Shown piece after piece: positions 1 through 8,356 of a stretch of 64,000 nucleotides of DNA. Within the stretch, counting starts at the first letter, position 1. The number at the start of each line of letters is the position of its first letter. The position numbers were made by a program, and so were the translations under genes. The notes beneath the pieces were generated by a model. It saw only the letters and a program-made list of their open reading frames with translations. It had not been told where the DNA came from and ran no database searches. The DNA is from Micromonospora violae (GTDB lineage: Bacteria > Actinomycetota > Actinomycetes > Mycobacteriales > Micromonosporaceae), in the NCBI RefSeq assembly GCF_004217135.1, contig NZ_SHKK01000001.1, positions 806,001 to 870,000 of the forward strand, written 5' to 3'.

Positions 1-1643
1 CCGCTACCGGCCTTGGCGACGGCCTCGCTCAGGGTGGACAGCCCGGCGCTCAGGCTCTGCCGGCGACGCTCCACCACCCCGTCGCTGAACAGCAGCAGGG
101 TGTCACCGGGCCGGAACGCGACGGTCGTGGTGCCCGGCCGGCCGCCCAGCCCCAGCGGGGGCCCGGCCGGAACGTCGACGTACTCGGCGTGGAACCGACC
201 ATCCGGGTCGGCGCGACGGATCAGCGGCGCGGGGTGACCGGCGCTGGACAGGGCCAGCTCCCGCCGCTCCGCGTCGATCACACCGAACGCCACGGTGACG
301 AAGAGTTCGTAGGTGCCGGCCTCCGCGCCGAGGCTGGCCACCAGCCGGTCCAGGCCGGCCAGGACCGCGTCCGGTGCCGGGTCGGCCAGGGCCAGGGCGC
401 GCAGCGCGGCCCGGACCTGCCCCATCCGCGCGGCGGCCTGCACGTCATGCCCGGCGACGTCGCCCAGCACCACCCCGAGCGAGCCGTTGGGCAGCAGGAA
501 CGCGTCGTAGAAGTCGCCGCCGGCCGCGTTGCCGTCCACGCCCGGGTCGTAGCGGGCCGCTATCCGCAACCGGGGCAGATCCGGTAGGTGCTCCGGCAAC
601 ATGCTGCGCTGCAACAGCTGGGCGGTGCCGTGCTGGGTCTCGAACCGGCGGGCCCGCTCGGCCGCCTGGCCGATCAGCTCGGCCGAGGCGGCCAGCAGCG
701 CCCGCTCGGCGGGTGACCAGGTGTGCGGGACCTGGTAGCCGACCGCCAGACCGCCGCGAACCACCGAGGTGCCCAACGGCAGGGCCGCCATCGAGCGGAC
801 CTTCTGGTCGTGGCGGTCCACGGCGGTGTCCCGCAGCGGTTGCCCGTCCCGGGTGAACGACGGACCGCCGGAGCGTGCCGCCTGCACCACGGGGGCCGGC
901 CAGTCCGCCGCCGCGCGCCGCCAGAGCGGGGGAAGCCGCTCGTCGGCCTCGTCCAGCAACTCGCCACGGACCCGACGCACCATCCGCCAACCGCCGCCGC
1001 CCTCGTCGACCGCGAACGAGGCCTGGTCGGGGTCGAACGTGGTGATCGCGTACCGCAGCGCCACCCGGGCCACGTCGTCGAGGGTGAGGGTGCCGGCGAG
1101 CGCCGCGGCCACCTCACTGAGGCTCTGCAACTGCTCGGTGACGTGGGTGGTCTCGGCCGCGACCGTCAACACGCCGACGATCCGCCCGGCGCTGTCGCGC
1201 ACCGGCGAGTAGCCCCGGGTGAAGACCGCCTGCTCCACCGTCGCGGAGTGCCCACGCACCAGCGGCAGGGTGGACTCCTTCTCCAGGAAGGGCACCCCCT
1301 GCCGGTAGCTGCGCTCGATCACCGCACCGACGCCGGGCAGCGCCCAGATCTCCGCGAACACCTCGGCGGCCGGACGGCCGAGGGCACCCGGGTGCTTGCT
1401 GCCCAACAGGTCGGCGTAGCCGGCGTTGTAGAGCAGCACGAGGTCGTCGCCGTACGCCAGGGCCATCGGCATCGGCGAGGCGAGGATCAGCTCCACCACG
1501 GCGCGGAGGGCGACGTCCCAGTCGTCGGCCGGGCCCAGCGCGGTGGTGGACCAGTCGTGGGCGAGCACGCCGGCGGCCGGGCCGGTGGGTGCGCCCGGGC
1601 CCGGAGTTGCTGGCGTGGGGACCCGCCCGACCGTTCCTGGCAT
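1..1643 (-). CDS. PAS-GAF-SpoIIE (PP2C-type) serine phosphatase, 3' end outside window
   Basis: Reading from ATG at 1643, the first ~165 residues form a PAS-like domain (LLYNAGYADLLG; a conserved SPVRDSAGRIVGVL end), residues ~175-320 a GAF-like domain, and from ~330 a SpoIIE/PP2C phosphatase with GGDFYDAF, GDVAGHDVQ and SSAGHPAPLI motifs. The metal-binding Asp residues of GGDFYD and GDVAGHD are present, so it is probably active. Such cytoplasmic proteins typically dephosphorylate anti-anti-sigma factors in response to a PAS/GAF signal; no sigma-regulator gene is visible beside it, so the target is unknown. The frame is open to base 1 with no stop, so the C-terminus is missing from the window. 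Nothing regulatory was recognised in 1644-1841. Confidence 0.85.
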   Translation of the reverse strand, partial: MPGTVGRVPTPATPGPGAPTGPAAGVLAHDWSTTALGPADDWDVALRAVVELILASPMPMALAYGDDLVLLYNAGYADLLGSKHPGALGRPAAEVFAEIWALPGVGAVIERSYRQGVPFLEKESTLPLVRGHSATVEQAVFTRGYSPVRDSAGRIVGVLTVAAETTHVTEQLQSLSEVAAALAGTLTLDDVARVALRYAITTFDPDQASFAVDEGGGGWRMVRRVRGELLDEADERLPPLWRRAAADWPAPVVQAARSGGPSFTRDGQPLRDTAVDRHDQKVRSMAALPLGTSVVRGGLAVGYQVPHTWSPAERALLAASAELIGQAAERARRFETQHGTAQLLQRSMLPEHLPDLPRLRIAARYDPGVDGNAAGGDFYDAFLLPNGSLGVVLGDVAGHDVQAAARMGQVRAALRALALADPAPDAVLAGLDRLVASLGAEAGTYELFVTVAFGVIDAERRELALSSAGHPAPLIRRADPDGRFHAEYVDVPAGPPLGLGGRPGTTTVAFRPGDTLLLFSDGVVERRRQSLSAGLSTLSEAVAKAGS

Positions 1644-1841
1644 GTTCGCAGCCTAGTCGGCCGATCGGAAAAGGCGTCCGATCACGGCGGCGGGCCGTCG
1701 TCGCGTCGGTCGCGGTGACCGTTCGGGCAGTTCAGAACCCCGGTCCGGAGGTCTCTGGCAAAAAACGCCACGCGCTGCGCGGACTGCTGGACGGGTTGCC
1801 GGGTATGCGCCCGGCGCAGTCCATGCGACAGGAGGGACATC

Positions 1842-2651
1842 ATGCTGAAAACCCTCGCGGTCCGGCAGGCCGACATCGGCGATGCCATCGCCGACACCTG
1901 GAGGTCGGTGCTGCTCTTCATCCCGAAGGCAGTGGCCTTCATCGTCATCCTCGTGGTCGGCTGGATCATCGCCAGAGCCGTCCTGAAAATCGTGGATACG
2001 GTGCTGGAACGGGTGCGTTTCGACCAGGCGGTCGAACGCGGTGGCATCAAACGGGCCCTGGAGAGAACGAAGTACGACGCCAGCGACATTCTGGCCAGGT
2101 TGGCGTACTACGCCGTCCTGCTGTTCACGCTGCAGTTCGCCTTCGGAGTCTGGGGGCCCAACGCGATCAGTGACCTGATCAGCGGCGTGGTGGCCTGGCT
2201 GCCGCGTGCCTTCATCGCGATCGTCATCGTGGTGGTGGCGGCAGCGATCGCCAACGCGGTGCGCGATCTGGTCACCGGGGCGCTGGGCGGGCTCTCGTAC
2301 GGCAAGATCCTGGCCGACCTGACGGCGATCTTCATCATCGCGCTCGGTGTGATCGCCGCCCTGAACCAGGTGGGTATCGCCACCACGGTGACCACTCCGG
2401 TGCTGATCGCGGTGCTCGCCACGGTGGCCGGCATCCTGATCGTCGGCGTCGGCGGTGGTCTGGTGAAGCCGATGCAGAACCGCTGGGACGGCTGGCTGCA
2501 CCGGGCGGCCCAGGAGGCTCGGGCGGTGCAGCAGCAGCGGCAGGCCACGGCGGCCGGTCGCAGCGACGTGGAGCGGCAGATGGCCGACCGCGGGGGCGAC
2601 CGCACCCAGGCCATGCCCCGGGTGGACGAAGCCCAGCAGTACCGCTCGTAG
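1842..2651 (+). CDS. TM-helix repeat membrane protein, mechanosensitive-channel-like
   Basis: 269 aa. About five hydrophobic segments (near residues 22-42, 85-102, 120-140, 160-180 and 190-210) are separated by Gly-rich turns, with a charged cytoplasmic C-terminal tail of ~60 residues rich in Gln and Arg. The pattern of a repeated amphipathic TM helix (VGWIIARAVLKIVDTVLERV and a similar second copy) matches the conserved-TM-helix family found in proteins related to MscS channels, but the MscS beta domain is missing. A GGAGGG ribosome site lies just before ATG. Probably an inner-membrane protein of stress or osmotic response; exact role unknown. A wobble-paired hairpin follows at 2674-2712. 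Confidence 0.7.
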   Translation: MLKTLAVRQADIGDAIADTWRSVLLFIPKAVAFIVILVVGWIIARAVLKIVDTVLERVRFDQAVERGGIKRALERTKYDASDILARLAYYAVLLFTLQFAFGVWGPNAISDLISGVVAWLPRAFIAIVIVVVAAAIANAVRDLVTGALGGLSYGKILADLTAIFIIALGVIAALNQVGIATTVTTPVLIAVLATVAGILIVGVGGGLVKPMQNRWDGWLHRAAQEARAVQQQRQATAAGRSDVERQMADRGGDRTQAMPRVDEAQQYRS

Positions 2652-2673
2652 CGGGCGAAACGGCACGACAGGT

Positions 2674-2712
2674 GGGGAGGGTGTCCCGCGGACCACGCGG
2701 GGTGCCCTCCCC
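2674..2712 (+). terminator. Hairpin terminator after the TM-helix protein
   Basis: A 17-bp stem (2674-2690 with 2696-2712) around a 5-nt loop; the three central mismatches all become G-U pairs in RNA from the + strand. It sits 22 bases after the stop and just before the convergent gene ending at 2720. There is no T-run, as is usual in high-GC actinobacteria. Confidence 0.6.
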
Positions 2713-2719
2713 GCGCGCG

Positions 2720-3073
2720 TCAGTCCCGGTCGAGGGCGCGCGCCAGGGCGCAGACCGCGACCAGGCGGGTGAGCGGCCAGTCCGGGTGGCTCCAGTCCAC
2801 CGGCCCGGTGGGCGGCGTCCACCCGTGCTCCAGGGCGGCGGCCCGCACCCCCTCTGCGTAGCCGGCCAGGGCCGCGACGGTCAGCGGCGTGCGGTCCCCG
2901 TCGAGGCTGTCCCGAATCGCGGCCGCGTGCTGGTCGACGAGGGCCAGCAGCCCCGGTCGTGCGGCGGCGGCGGTGAGCCCGACAGTGCCCACGGAGACGG
3001 TGAGGGCGGCCAGGGTGGACCGCGCCGAGTCGACGGCGGTACGGGGGGCGACCCGGGTGAACGGCACACGCAT
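2720..3073 (-). CDS. Small DUF6401-like protein
   Basis: 117 aa from ATG 3073. The frame is open further upstream, but those codons lack coding character and the MRVPFTRV start is the plausible one. The protein is Ala/Leu-rich and mostly helical, with LLALVDQHAAAIRDSL in the middle and a C-terminal W-x2-PDWPLTRLVAVCALARAL segment. This layout resembles short actinomycete proteins labelled DUF6401 (sometimes 'natural product biosynthesis'), whose activity is not known. No signal peptide or TM segment. It is divergent from the next gene at 3237, so 3074-3236 holds both promoters. Confidence 0.5.
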   Translation of the reverse strand: MRVPFTRVAPRTAVDSARSTLAALTVSVGTVGLTAAAARPGLLALVDQHAAAIRDSLDGDRTPLTVAALAGYAEGVRAAALEHGWTPPTGPVDWSHPDWPLTRLVAVCALARALDRD

Positions 3074-3236
3074 GGTGACCGAGGCTAACCGACCGGTGAC
3101 CGGGTCGACCTCGGCCGCTCGGTGGATGTCGGCTGCGCCACTGAGGCAATCGCCGCTGGCCCCGGGGGTTGATCCGGCACAGACGGGGCAGCAGGAGAAG
3201 CACGCACGGATGGCGGCACACGGCACGGAGGCACGG

Positions 3237-3686
3237 ATGGCACAGCAGGCGGACGGACCGGATGAGCGGCACCGGCGGCCGGACGGGGTCAGCGACGCGA
3301 CGGTCGCCGCGCTCGGCAAGCTCAGCGAGGCGCTGGAGTGTGTGGAGCGGGCCCGGGGGCACCTCTACTCGATGCACCAGTTGATCGGCCACGCCGACCT
3401 GATGCTCGACGACGCGGTGCAGCGGTTCCGCGCCGCCGGGCATCCGCACCTCGCCGACCGGATCGCCACGGAACTGCGCGGCCGCAACGTCATCGCCGGA
3501 CGGTGGACGTTCCAGATCGTCGAGGACTTCGACGACGGCTACCACGCGTTGTTTCGGGAGGTGGACCAGCAGGCCCGCGACGACCTGGTGGGCGGGCGGC
3601 GTCACCTCTACGAGGCGGAGATGAAGGAGCGCCGCCGAAGCCCGGGTCGGCCGGGCCACGAGGCCCAGCCGGGTAGCGCAGGCTAG
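3237..3686 (+). CDS. Conserved hypothetical actinomycete protein
   Basis: 149 aa from ATG 3237, preceded by GGAGG at 3227-3231 with 5-nt spacing; an in-frame ATG at 3210 has a worse site. The core (LSEALECVERARGHLYSMHQ, then an FQIVEDFDDGY segment) is an all-helical soluble domain common in Micromonospora and Streptomyces but unassigned. No TM, no Cys motif. The stop overlaps the stop of the convergent small membrane gene by four bases. Confidence 0.6.
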   Translation: MAQQADGPDERHRRPDGVSDATVAALGKLSEALECVERARGHLYSMHQLIGHADLMLDDAVQRFRAAGHPHLADRIATELRGRNVIAGRWTFQIVEDFDDGYHALFREVDQQARDDLVGGRRHLYEAEMKERRRSPGRPGHEAQPGSAG

Positions 3687-3892
3687 TCGCTGGTCGCGTC
3701 GGCCGGGCGTCGCCGGGCCGCGTCGTCGGCGATGATCACGGTGGCCACCATCAGCGCGACGCACAGGCTGAACAGCCACGACTCGTCGGCGACGAGCCAG
3801 GCGGACACGGGCGCCTGGAGCGCGGCGAGCAGGAACCCGAGCCAGGCGAGCCGGCGCTGACGCGGGGAGAGGATTCCGGGGCCTTGATGCAT
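3683..3892 (-). CDS. Small two-TM membrane protein
   Basis: 69 aa from ATG 3892. Two hydrophobic helices (LAWLGFLLAALQAPVSAWLV and SLCVALMVATVIIA) are linked by a short acidic loop; a basic RRRPADATSD tail follows. No family recognised. Tail-to-tail overlap with the preceding gene (3683-3686) is compatible with one compact locus. It is divergent from the MFS gene that starts at 4050. Confidence 0.55.
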   Translation of the reverse strand: MHQGPGILSPRQRRLAWLGFLLAALQAPVSAWLVADESWLFSLCVALMVATVIIADDAARRRPADATSD

Positions 3893-4049
3893 CCCGAAAT
3901 TCTTACGCGAAGTCTCCGGATTGCCGTCCTCCGATCGGCCGATTCTGGCTGAGCTGTCCGTTTTTCCGACCGTACGGACGCGACTTCTTCGCGCGCCGAG
4001 GGCTCGGCTGCCGGCGGCGCTAAGGTGCCCTGCGGCAGGATGGTGTCTC

Positions 4050-5369
4050 GTGTCCACCCCGTCCGCGCGCCCCCGCGCCGCACTGCTCCTGCTGTCCTAC
4101 CTCGCGTTCGTCAGTCTCGGCCTGCCCGACGGACTGCTCGGCGTCAGCTGGCCCTCGATCCGGGGCGACTTCGACGTGCCGACCGAGGCGGTCGGATGGG
4201 TGCTCACCGCCGGCACCCTCGGCTATCTCACCTCCAGCGTGCTGGCCGGCTTCACGCTGGCCCGGATCGGCGTCGGCGCCCTGCTCGCCGGCAGCACAGC
4301 GCTGGCCAGCCTGGCGCTGACCGGCTACTCGGTGAGCCCCGTGCTGGCGGTGCTGGTGGGCTGTGCGCTGGTGCTCGGGCTCGGCTCCGGCGCTGTCGAC
4401 TCCGGGCTCAACGCGTACGCCGCCGGGGCCTTCGGGCCCCGCCACATGAACTGGTTGCACGCCTTCTTCGGCCTCGGCGTGGCCATCGGTCCGCTGATCA
4501 TGACCGGGGTGCTGAGCAGCGGGCTCGCCTGGCGCTGGGGGTACGGCATCGTGGCCGCCGCCCAACTCGTCCTCGCCGCCGCGTTCGTGCTCACCGTGCG
4601 GGCCTGGCACCGTGACGTCCCGGCCGGCGCCGGGACGGATGCCGCAGCGGGCGCGACCGGCCAGGACGAGCCCGCCGCGACGGACGCCGGGCCGGCACCG
4701 ATCGTCCGGGTTCCGGTTCGGGACACCCTGCGGCTGCCGGCGGTCTGGTCGGGGACGCTCGCCTTCGTGCTGTACGTGGCGATCGAGGTGTCCGCTGGGC
4801 TGTGGGCGTTCCTGCTGCTGACCGAGGGTCGCGGGCTCGGCGCCGCGCTGGCCGGGGGCTGCGTCTCCGCGTACTGGGGCAGCCTCTTCGTTGGCCGGGT
4901 CGTGCAGGGTCTGGTGGCCGAGCGCCTGGGGGCGGGCCTGGTGCTGCGCGTCAGCCTGGCCGGCATGGCCGTCGGCGCGGCGCTGGTCGCCGTGCCTGGG
5001 CCGGCCGCCCTGGCGGTGCTCGGCCTGGTCGTGGTCGGCTTCGCCGCCGCGCCGGTGTTCCCGCTGCTCACCCTCACCACCGCGGAACGGGTCGGCGCGG
5101 CGCACGCGGACCGCGCCATCGGGCTCCAGATCGGCGCCGCGGGCACCGGTGCGGCGCTCGTTCCGGCCGGGCTGGGTGTGCTGATCGGCAACATGTCGGT
5201 GGAGGTGCTGGGCTCGGCCCTGCTGGTGCTCGCGCTGGCGCTGGTCGCGCTCTACGAGTGGGGCGCCCGCCGACCCCGCGTCGGACCCCCCGCGCCAGCG
5301 GTGCCCGCCCAGCCCACGGTCGAGGCTCAGACGTCCGGCCCGGTCCGGCCGGTGGTGGACGGACGGTAG
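4050..5369 (+). CDS. MFS transporter (YbjJ/fucose-permease-like)
   Basis: 439 aa from GTG 4050, preceded by GGCAGGA. About twelve TM helices in two halves are separated by a ~60-residue Ala/Asp-rich cytoplasmic loop (around residues 190-235). The first helix carries SLGLPDGLLGVSWPS, a pattern typical of sugar-type MFS proteins of the FucP/YbjJ group; the substrate cannot be told. Earlier in-frame codons exist to 3921, but they are not coding-like and would precede the first TM helix with a basic non-conserved stretch. The 3' end overlaps the convergent small gene by 43 bases. Confidence 0.75.
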   Translation: MSTPSARPRAALLLLSYLAFVSLGLPDGLLGVSWPSIRGDFDVPTEAVGWVLTAGTLGYLTSSVLAGFTLARIGVGALLAGSTALASLALTGYSVSPVLAVLVGCALVLGLGSGAVDSGLNAYAAGAFGPRHMNWLHAFFGLGVAIGPLIMTGVLSSGLAWRWGYGIVAAAQLVLAAAFVLTVRAWHRDVPAGAGTDAAAGATGQDEPAATDAGPAPIVRVPVRDTLRLPAVWSGTLAFVLYVAIEVSAGLWAFLLLTEGRGLGAALAGGCVSAYWGSLFVGRVVQGLVAERLGAGLVLRVSLAGMAVGAALVAVPGPAALAVLGLVVVGFAAAPVFPLLTLTTAERVGAAHADRAIGLQIGAAGTGAALVPAGLGVLIGNMSVEVLGSALLVLALALVALYEWGARRPRVGPPAPAVPAQPTVEAQTSGPVRPVVDGR

Positions 5370-5587
5370 GCGCGCTGCGGGTCGGTGTCCTCCCGGCTGT
5401 TGCCCTGGGCCTGCCCGGCCCGGTCCGACGCGGCCGGCCCGTGCCCGAACGCGGCCTCCTCACCGGCGTCGTTGCCGGTCACGTCGTCGGCCTGCCCGTC
5501 GAGGCTGGAGCCCGACACGGCGCGCTCCAACTCCTCCAACGGAAGTCGCTCCTCGTCCCGCCACACCCTGATGTTGTCGTCGGTCAT
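5327..5587 (-). CDS. Small acidic hypothetical protein
   Basis: 86 aa from ATG 5587. Very hydrophilic, rich in Asp, Glu and Gly (EERLPLEELERAVSG then a disordered tail), with no Cys, TM or signal. Not recognised. The N-terminal half has normal coding character; the last ~15 codons overlap the MFS gene in antisense. It may belong to the following set of small stress-type genes on this strand. Confidence 0.45.
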   Translation of the reverse strand: MTDDNIRVWRDEERLPLEELERAVSGSSLDGQADDVTGNDAGEEAAFGHGPAASDRAGQAQGNSREDTDPQRAYRPSTTGRTGPDV

Positions 5588-5635
5588 ACCTTCTGCGGTA
5601 CCCGGGCCCGATGATCGCAAACTGGCTCGGATACG

Positions 5636-5668
5636 GCGATGGCCGCCGGGAATCCCGGCGGCCATCGC
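5636..5668 (-). terminator. Perfect 15-bp hairpin terminator
   Basis: 5636-5650 pairs perfectly with 5654-5668 around a 3-nt AAT loop. It lies 11 bases downstream of the SRPBCC gene that ends at 5679 on the minus strand, before the start of the next minus gene. Very stable, no U-run. Confidence 0.7.
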
Positions 5669-5678
5669 AGGTCACTGC

Positions 5679-6146
5679 TCAGGGGTCACGGCTGGGGCGG
5701 TCGACCTGCCCGCGCCAGGCGCCGGTCTCCTGACCACGCCGCTCGATGTAGGTCTTGAACCGCTCCAGGTCGCCCTTGGCCCGCCGGTCGACGATGCCGA
5801 GCTTGTCGCCGGCCTGCTCGACCACACCGTGCGGCTCGAACTCGAGTTGCAGGGTGACCCGGGTCTTGTCCTGGTCCAGTCGGTGGAAGGTCACCACGCC
5901 GGCCTGCTGGGTGCCGCCGGTCGAGCGCCAGGCGACCCGCTCGTCGGGGAGCTGTTCGGTGATCTCGGCGTCGAACTCCCGCTTCACCCCGGCGATGTCC
6001 ACCGTCCAGTGGGTCATCGTGTCGGAGAGCTGCCGGACCTCCTGCACACCCTCCATGAACTCGGGGAACTCCTCGAACTGCGTCCACTGGTCGTACGCGG
6101 TGCGTACGGGCACGGAAACGTCCACATGTTCGGTAACGCCACTCAT
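5679..6146 (-). CDS. SRPBCC / polyketide cyclase-like protein
   Basis: 155 aa. The N-terminal pattern VDVSVPVRTAYDQWTQFEEF and the later VAWRSTGG and VTLQLEFEP strands are those of START/SRPBCC folds annotated as 'cyclase/dehydrase' or coenzyme Q-binding-like. It would make a helix-grip hydrophobic pocket; ligand unknown. AAGGAGG lies directly before the ATG. The C-terminal basic helix (DLERFKTYIERRG) is typical of the small actinomycete members that sit among stress genes. Confidence 0.75.
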   Translation of the reverse strand: MSGVTEHVDVSVPVRTAYDQWTQFEEFPEFMEGVQEVRQLSDTMTHWTVDIAGVKREFDAEITEQLPDERVAWRSTGGTQQAGVVTFHRLDQDKTRVTLQLEFEPHGVVEQAGDKLGIVDRRAKGDLERFKTYIERRGQETGAWRGQVDRPSRDP

Positions 6147-6198
6147 CGGGGAACCTCCTTCAGCCGCCGGTGGCGTGTCGGGTCGGGGGCGACCCGGC

Positions 6199-6615
6199 TC
6201 ACCAGCGAGTTGTCTCGTTCTTGTGGCCCAGCGCCGCCCACACCTCGGAGACCGTCTGATAGACGGTGCCGTCGGGCAGCCGTTCCAGCGCCGCCACGAT
6301 GTCGTCCGGCGCCTCGTTCTCGCGGGCGCTGGCGATGAGCACCAGACGGTCGCCCGGCAGCGCGCTCATCGAGATGAACCGGCCGAGCCGGCTGCGCTGC
6401 TCGACGTCCGTGGAGCTCATGCCCTGTGGGGTGCCGGTGCGCAGGTCACCGGCCGGGGCGGTGGTCGTCTCCGGCTGGTCCTCGCCAGCCGGCTCCGGCA
6501 CCCGCGACTCATCGACCCGAGAGCCACCGGTCCCCGGCCCCTGTACCAGGCCGCTGACCTCCTGACTCATCTGTTCGTCGATCCTCGGTCCGTGCTTGCT
6601 GTTGCCACGCTCCAT
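6199..6615 (-). CDS. DUF2795-containing protein
   Basis: 138 aa from ATG 6615. The start MERGNSKHGPRIDEQM and a Pro-rich linker (~25-60) are followed by a DUF2795-like domain (~75-138: RSRLGRFISMSALPGDR, ENEAPDDIVAALERLPDG, VSEVWAALG). This N-terminal signature plus DUF2795 is common in Micromonosporaceae; no function is established. Likely cytoplasmic. An in-frame ATG at 6636 adds seven residues but would break the conserved N-terminus. Confidence 0.7.
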   Translation of the reverse strand: MERGNSKHGPRIDEQMSQEVSGLVQGPGTGGSRVDESRVPEPAGEDQPETTTAPAGDLRTGTPQGMSSTDVEQRSRLGRFISMSALPGDRLVLIASARENEAPDDIVAALERLPDGTVYQTVSEVWAALGHKNETTRW

Positions 6616-6717
6616 GCCTTCTGCGCTACCCGGCACCCCACCCGATAAACCGGCACCGGGCCACGAACCGGCCCTCGCCCCGGGCGCGGACCGGACAGTC
6701 GCGCCGAAACCGGAGAC

Positions 6718-7707
6718 TCAGTCGTCGGCGGGGCGGCGCGGCGGCAGCACCGGCTCCTCCGGGTCCGGGTCGCCGGCCTGCAACTGCCGCCCACGCTGCA
6801 CCTCGGCGTTGATCTGCACGCCCAGCATCAACGCCGAGTTGGACAGGTAGAGCCAGACCAGGAACGCGATGGCCGCGCCCAGGCTGCCGTAGGTGGTGTC
6901 GTACGAGCCGAAGTTGGCCACGTAGAGGCCGAATCCGAAGGAGGCCGCCGCCCAGGAGACCAGGGCCACCGCACCGCCGGGGGTGAGCCAGCGGAACCGG
7001 GGCTGGCGTACGTTCGGCGCGATCCAGAACAGCAGGGACAGCAGCACCATCATGATCATGGCGAGGGCCGGCCACTTCGCCACGCTCCACGTCGTACGGG
7101 CCAGACCACCGGCGTTGATCAGGTCGCCGACCGCATCGGTGACCGGCCCACTGACGATCAGGCCGAGCGCGACCACCGCGAGCAGCACCAGCGTGATCGC
7201 CGCCAGGCCGATCTGCAGCGGCCGAAGCTTCCAGACCGGGCGGCCCTCGGTCACCCCGTACACGGCGTTCGAGGCCCGGGTGAACGCGCCGATGAAACCC
7301 GACGCGGACCACAGCGCGCCGAGCAGGCCGAAGCTCAGCAGCAGCTTCGGGTTGCTCTGCTCCAGCACCACCGACCGGATCACCCCGACCACGCCGCCCT
7401 CGTCGTCGGTCAGCACCGACCCGGCACCCACCTGGTTGGCCAGGTCGACGACGGTGTCGACGGTCTGCTCACCCGAGGAGACCAGGCCGACAAGCGCCAC
7501 CACCACGATGGCGGACGGGAAGAGCGCGAGCACGCCGTAATAGGTCAGCGCGGCAGCCCAGTCGGAGCAGTTGTCGGTGACGAAGTTCCGCACGCTGCGC
7601 ACCAGCACCCCACGCCAGGTCCGCCAGCTCAGCTGCCGCATCCGCCGGGGCACCCGGGCGGGCCGGGTGCCGCCGCCGAGCGTCGTACCGGGGTCCGTGG
7701 TCGTCAT
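6718..7707 (-). CDS. YihY/BrkB-family membrane protein
   Basis: 329 aa from ATG 7707. A cytoplasmic N-terminus of ~40 residues is followed by the characteristic AALTYYGVLALFPSAIVVVA helix and about five more TM segments, including SASGFIGAFTRASNAVYGV and LGAAIAFLVWLYLSNSALML, which are hallmarks of the family. Once called ribonuclease BN, these are now regarded as inner-membrane proteins of unclear function. C-terminus is charged and cytoplasmic. The preceding in-frame codons up to 7839 are not coding-like. Confidence 0.85.
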   Translation of the reverse strand: MTTTDPGTTLGGGTRPARVPRRMRQLSWRTWRGVLVRSVRNFVTDNCSDWAAALTYYGVLALFPSAIVVVALVGLVSSGEQTVDTVVDLANQVGAGSVLTDDEGGVVGVIRSVVLEQSNPKLLLSFGLLGALWSASGFIGAFTRASNAVYGVTEGRPVWKLRPLQIGLAAITLVLLAVVALGLIVSGPVTDAVGDLINAGGLARTTWSVAKWPALAMIMMVLLSLLFWIAPNVRQPRFRWLTPGGAVALVSWAAASFGFGLYVANFGSYDTTYGSLGAAIAFLVWLYLSNSALMLGVQINAEVQRGRQLQAGDPDPEEPVLPPRRPADD

Positions 7708-7883
7708 GCCCGCTCCCTGCGCCCCGGCCACCGGATGACCGGTCGTCCGGTCTGGCCTGGGCCGGCGGTACCCGGATGGGGAAATCGACAAACCCGCCCA
7801 GCTCCCGGGCGGTGCCGCTAGGGTTTGCCGCCGCGTCACCGGGGAACGGTCACAGTGACCCTGTCGACACGGAGGAGGACGAG

Positions 7884-8285
7884 ATGCCCGGGCGCGAGGA
7901 CCTGCCCAGCACGCTGCGGCGCTCCCCGGAGAAGGCGCAGCGCACCTGGGAGAAGACGCACGACTCGGCGGTCGAGACCTACGGCGAGGGGGAGCGGTCG
8001 CACCGCACCGCCTTCGCCGCGGTGAAGCACCAGTTCGAGAAGGTGGGCGACCACTGGGAGCCGAAGGGCCGCAAGGGCCCCAGCGACCAGCAGGCCGCCG
8101 GGGGCGGGCCGGAACGACGGGCCCCCACCGCCGGTGGCGTGGACGCCAACGCCACCAAGGACCACCTGATGTCGGTGGCCCGCAAACTCGACGTACCCGG
8201 CCGGTCCGGCATGACCAAACCGGAGCTGGTCACCGCCATCGAGAAGGCCAACAACCGCGCCACCCGCAAGGCGCGCGGCGACTGA
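7884..8285 (+). CDS. ChaB-like protein with C-terminal Rho-N/SAP-like domain
   Basis: 133 aa from ATG 7884, with a strong GGAGGAGG site at 7871-7878. Residues 1-60 match the ChaB pattern (LPSTLRRSPEKAQRTWEKTH ... FAAVKHQFEKVGDHW). After a Gly/Pro linker the last ~40 residues (LMSVARKLDVPGRSGMTKPE, LVTAIEKAN) resemble the Rho N-terminal/SAP helix-extended-helix fold that binds nucleic acid. ChaB was named for cation transport regulation in E. coli, which is not a secure function. Convergent with the dehydrogenase; terminator at 8315-8353. Confidence 0.75.
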   Translation: MPGREDLPSTLRRSPEKAQRTWEKTHDSAVETYGEGERSHRTAFAAVKHQFEKVGDHWEPKGRKGPSDQQAAGGGPERRAPTAGGVDANATKDHLMSVARKLDVPGRSGMTKPELVTAIEKANNRATRKARGD

Positions 8286-8314
8286 CCGCCGCCGCACCGG
8301 AACACAACCGACGC

Positions 8315-8353
8315 GGTACGGGCGGACGCGCCACCCCTGCGTCCGCCCGTACC
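8315..8353. terminator. Bidirectional terminator, perfect 15-bp stem
   Basis: 8315-8329 pairs perfectly with 8339-8353 around a 9-nt loop. It lies between convergent genes ending at 8285 (+) and 8357 (-), so it can serve both strands. Confidence 0.75.
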
Positions 8354-8356
8354 GTC

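Noticed and set aside
1653..3779. Long open frame of ~700 codons on the minus strand
   Set aside because: It runs antisense through the TM-helix gene and two other genes; protein composition is Arg/Pro/His-rich and shows no domain. High GC removes stop codons.
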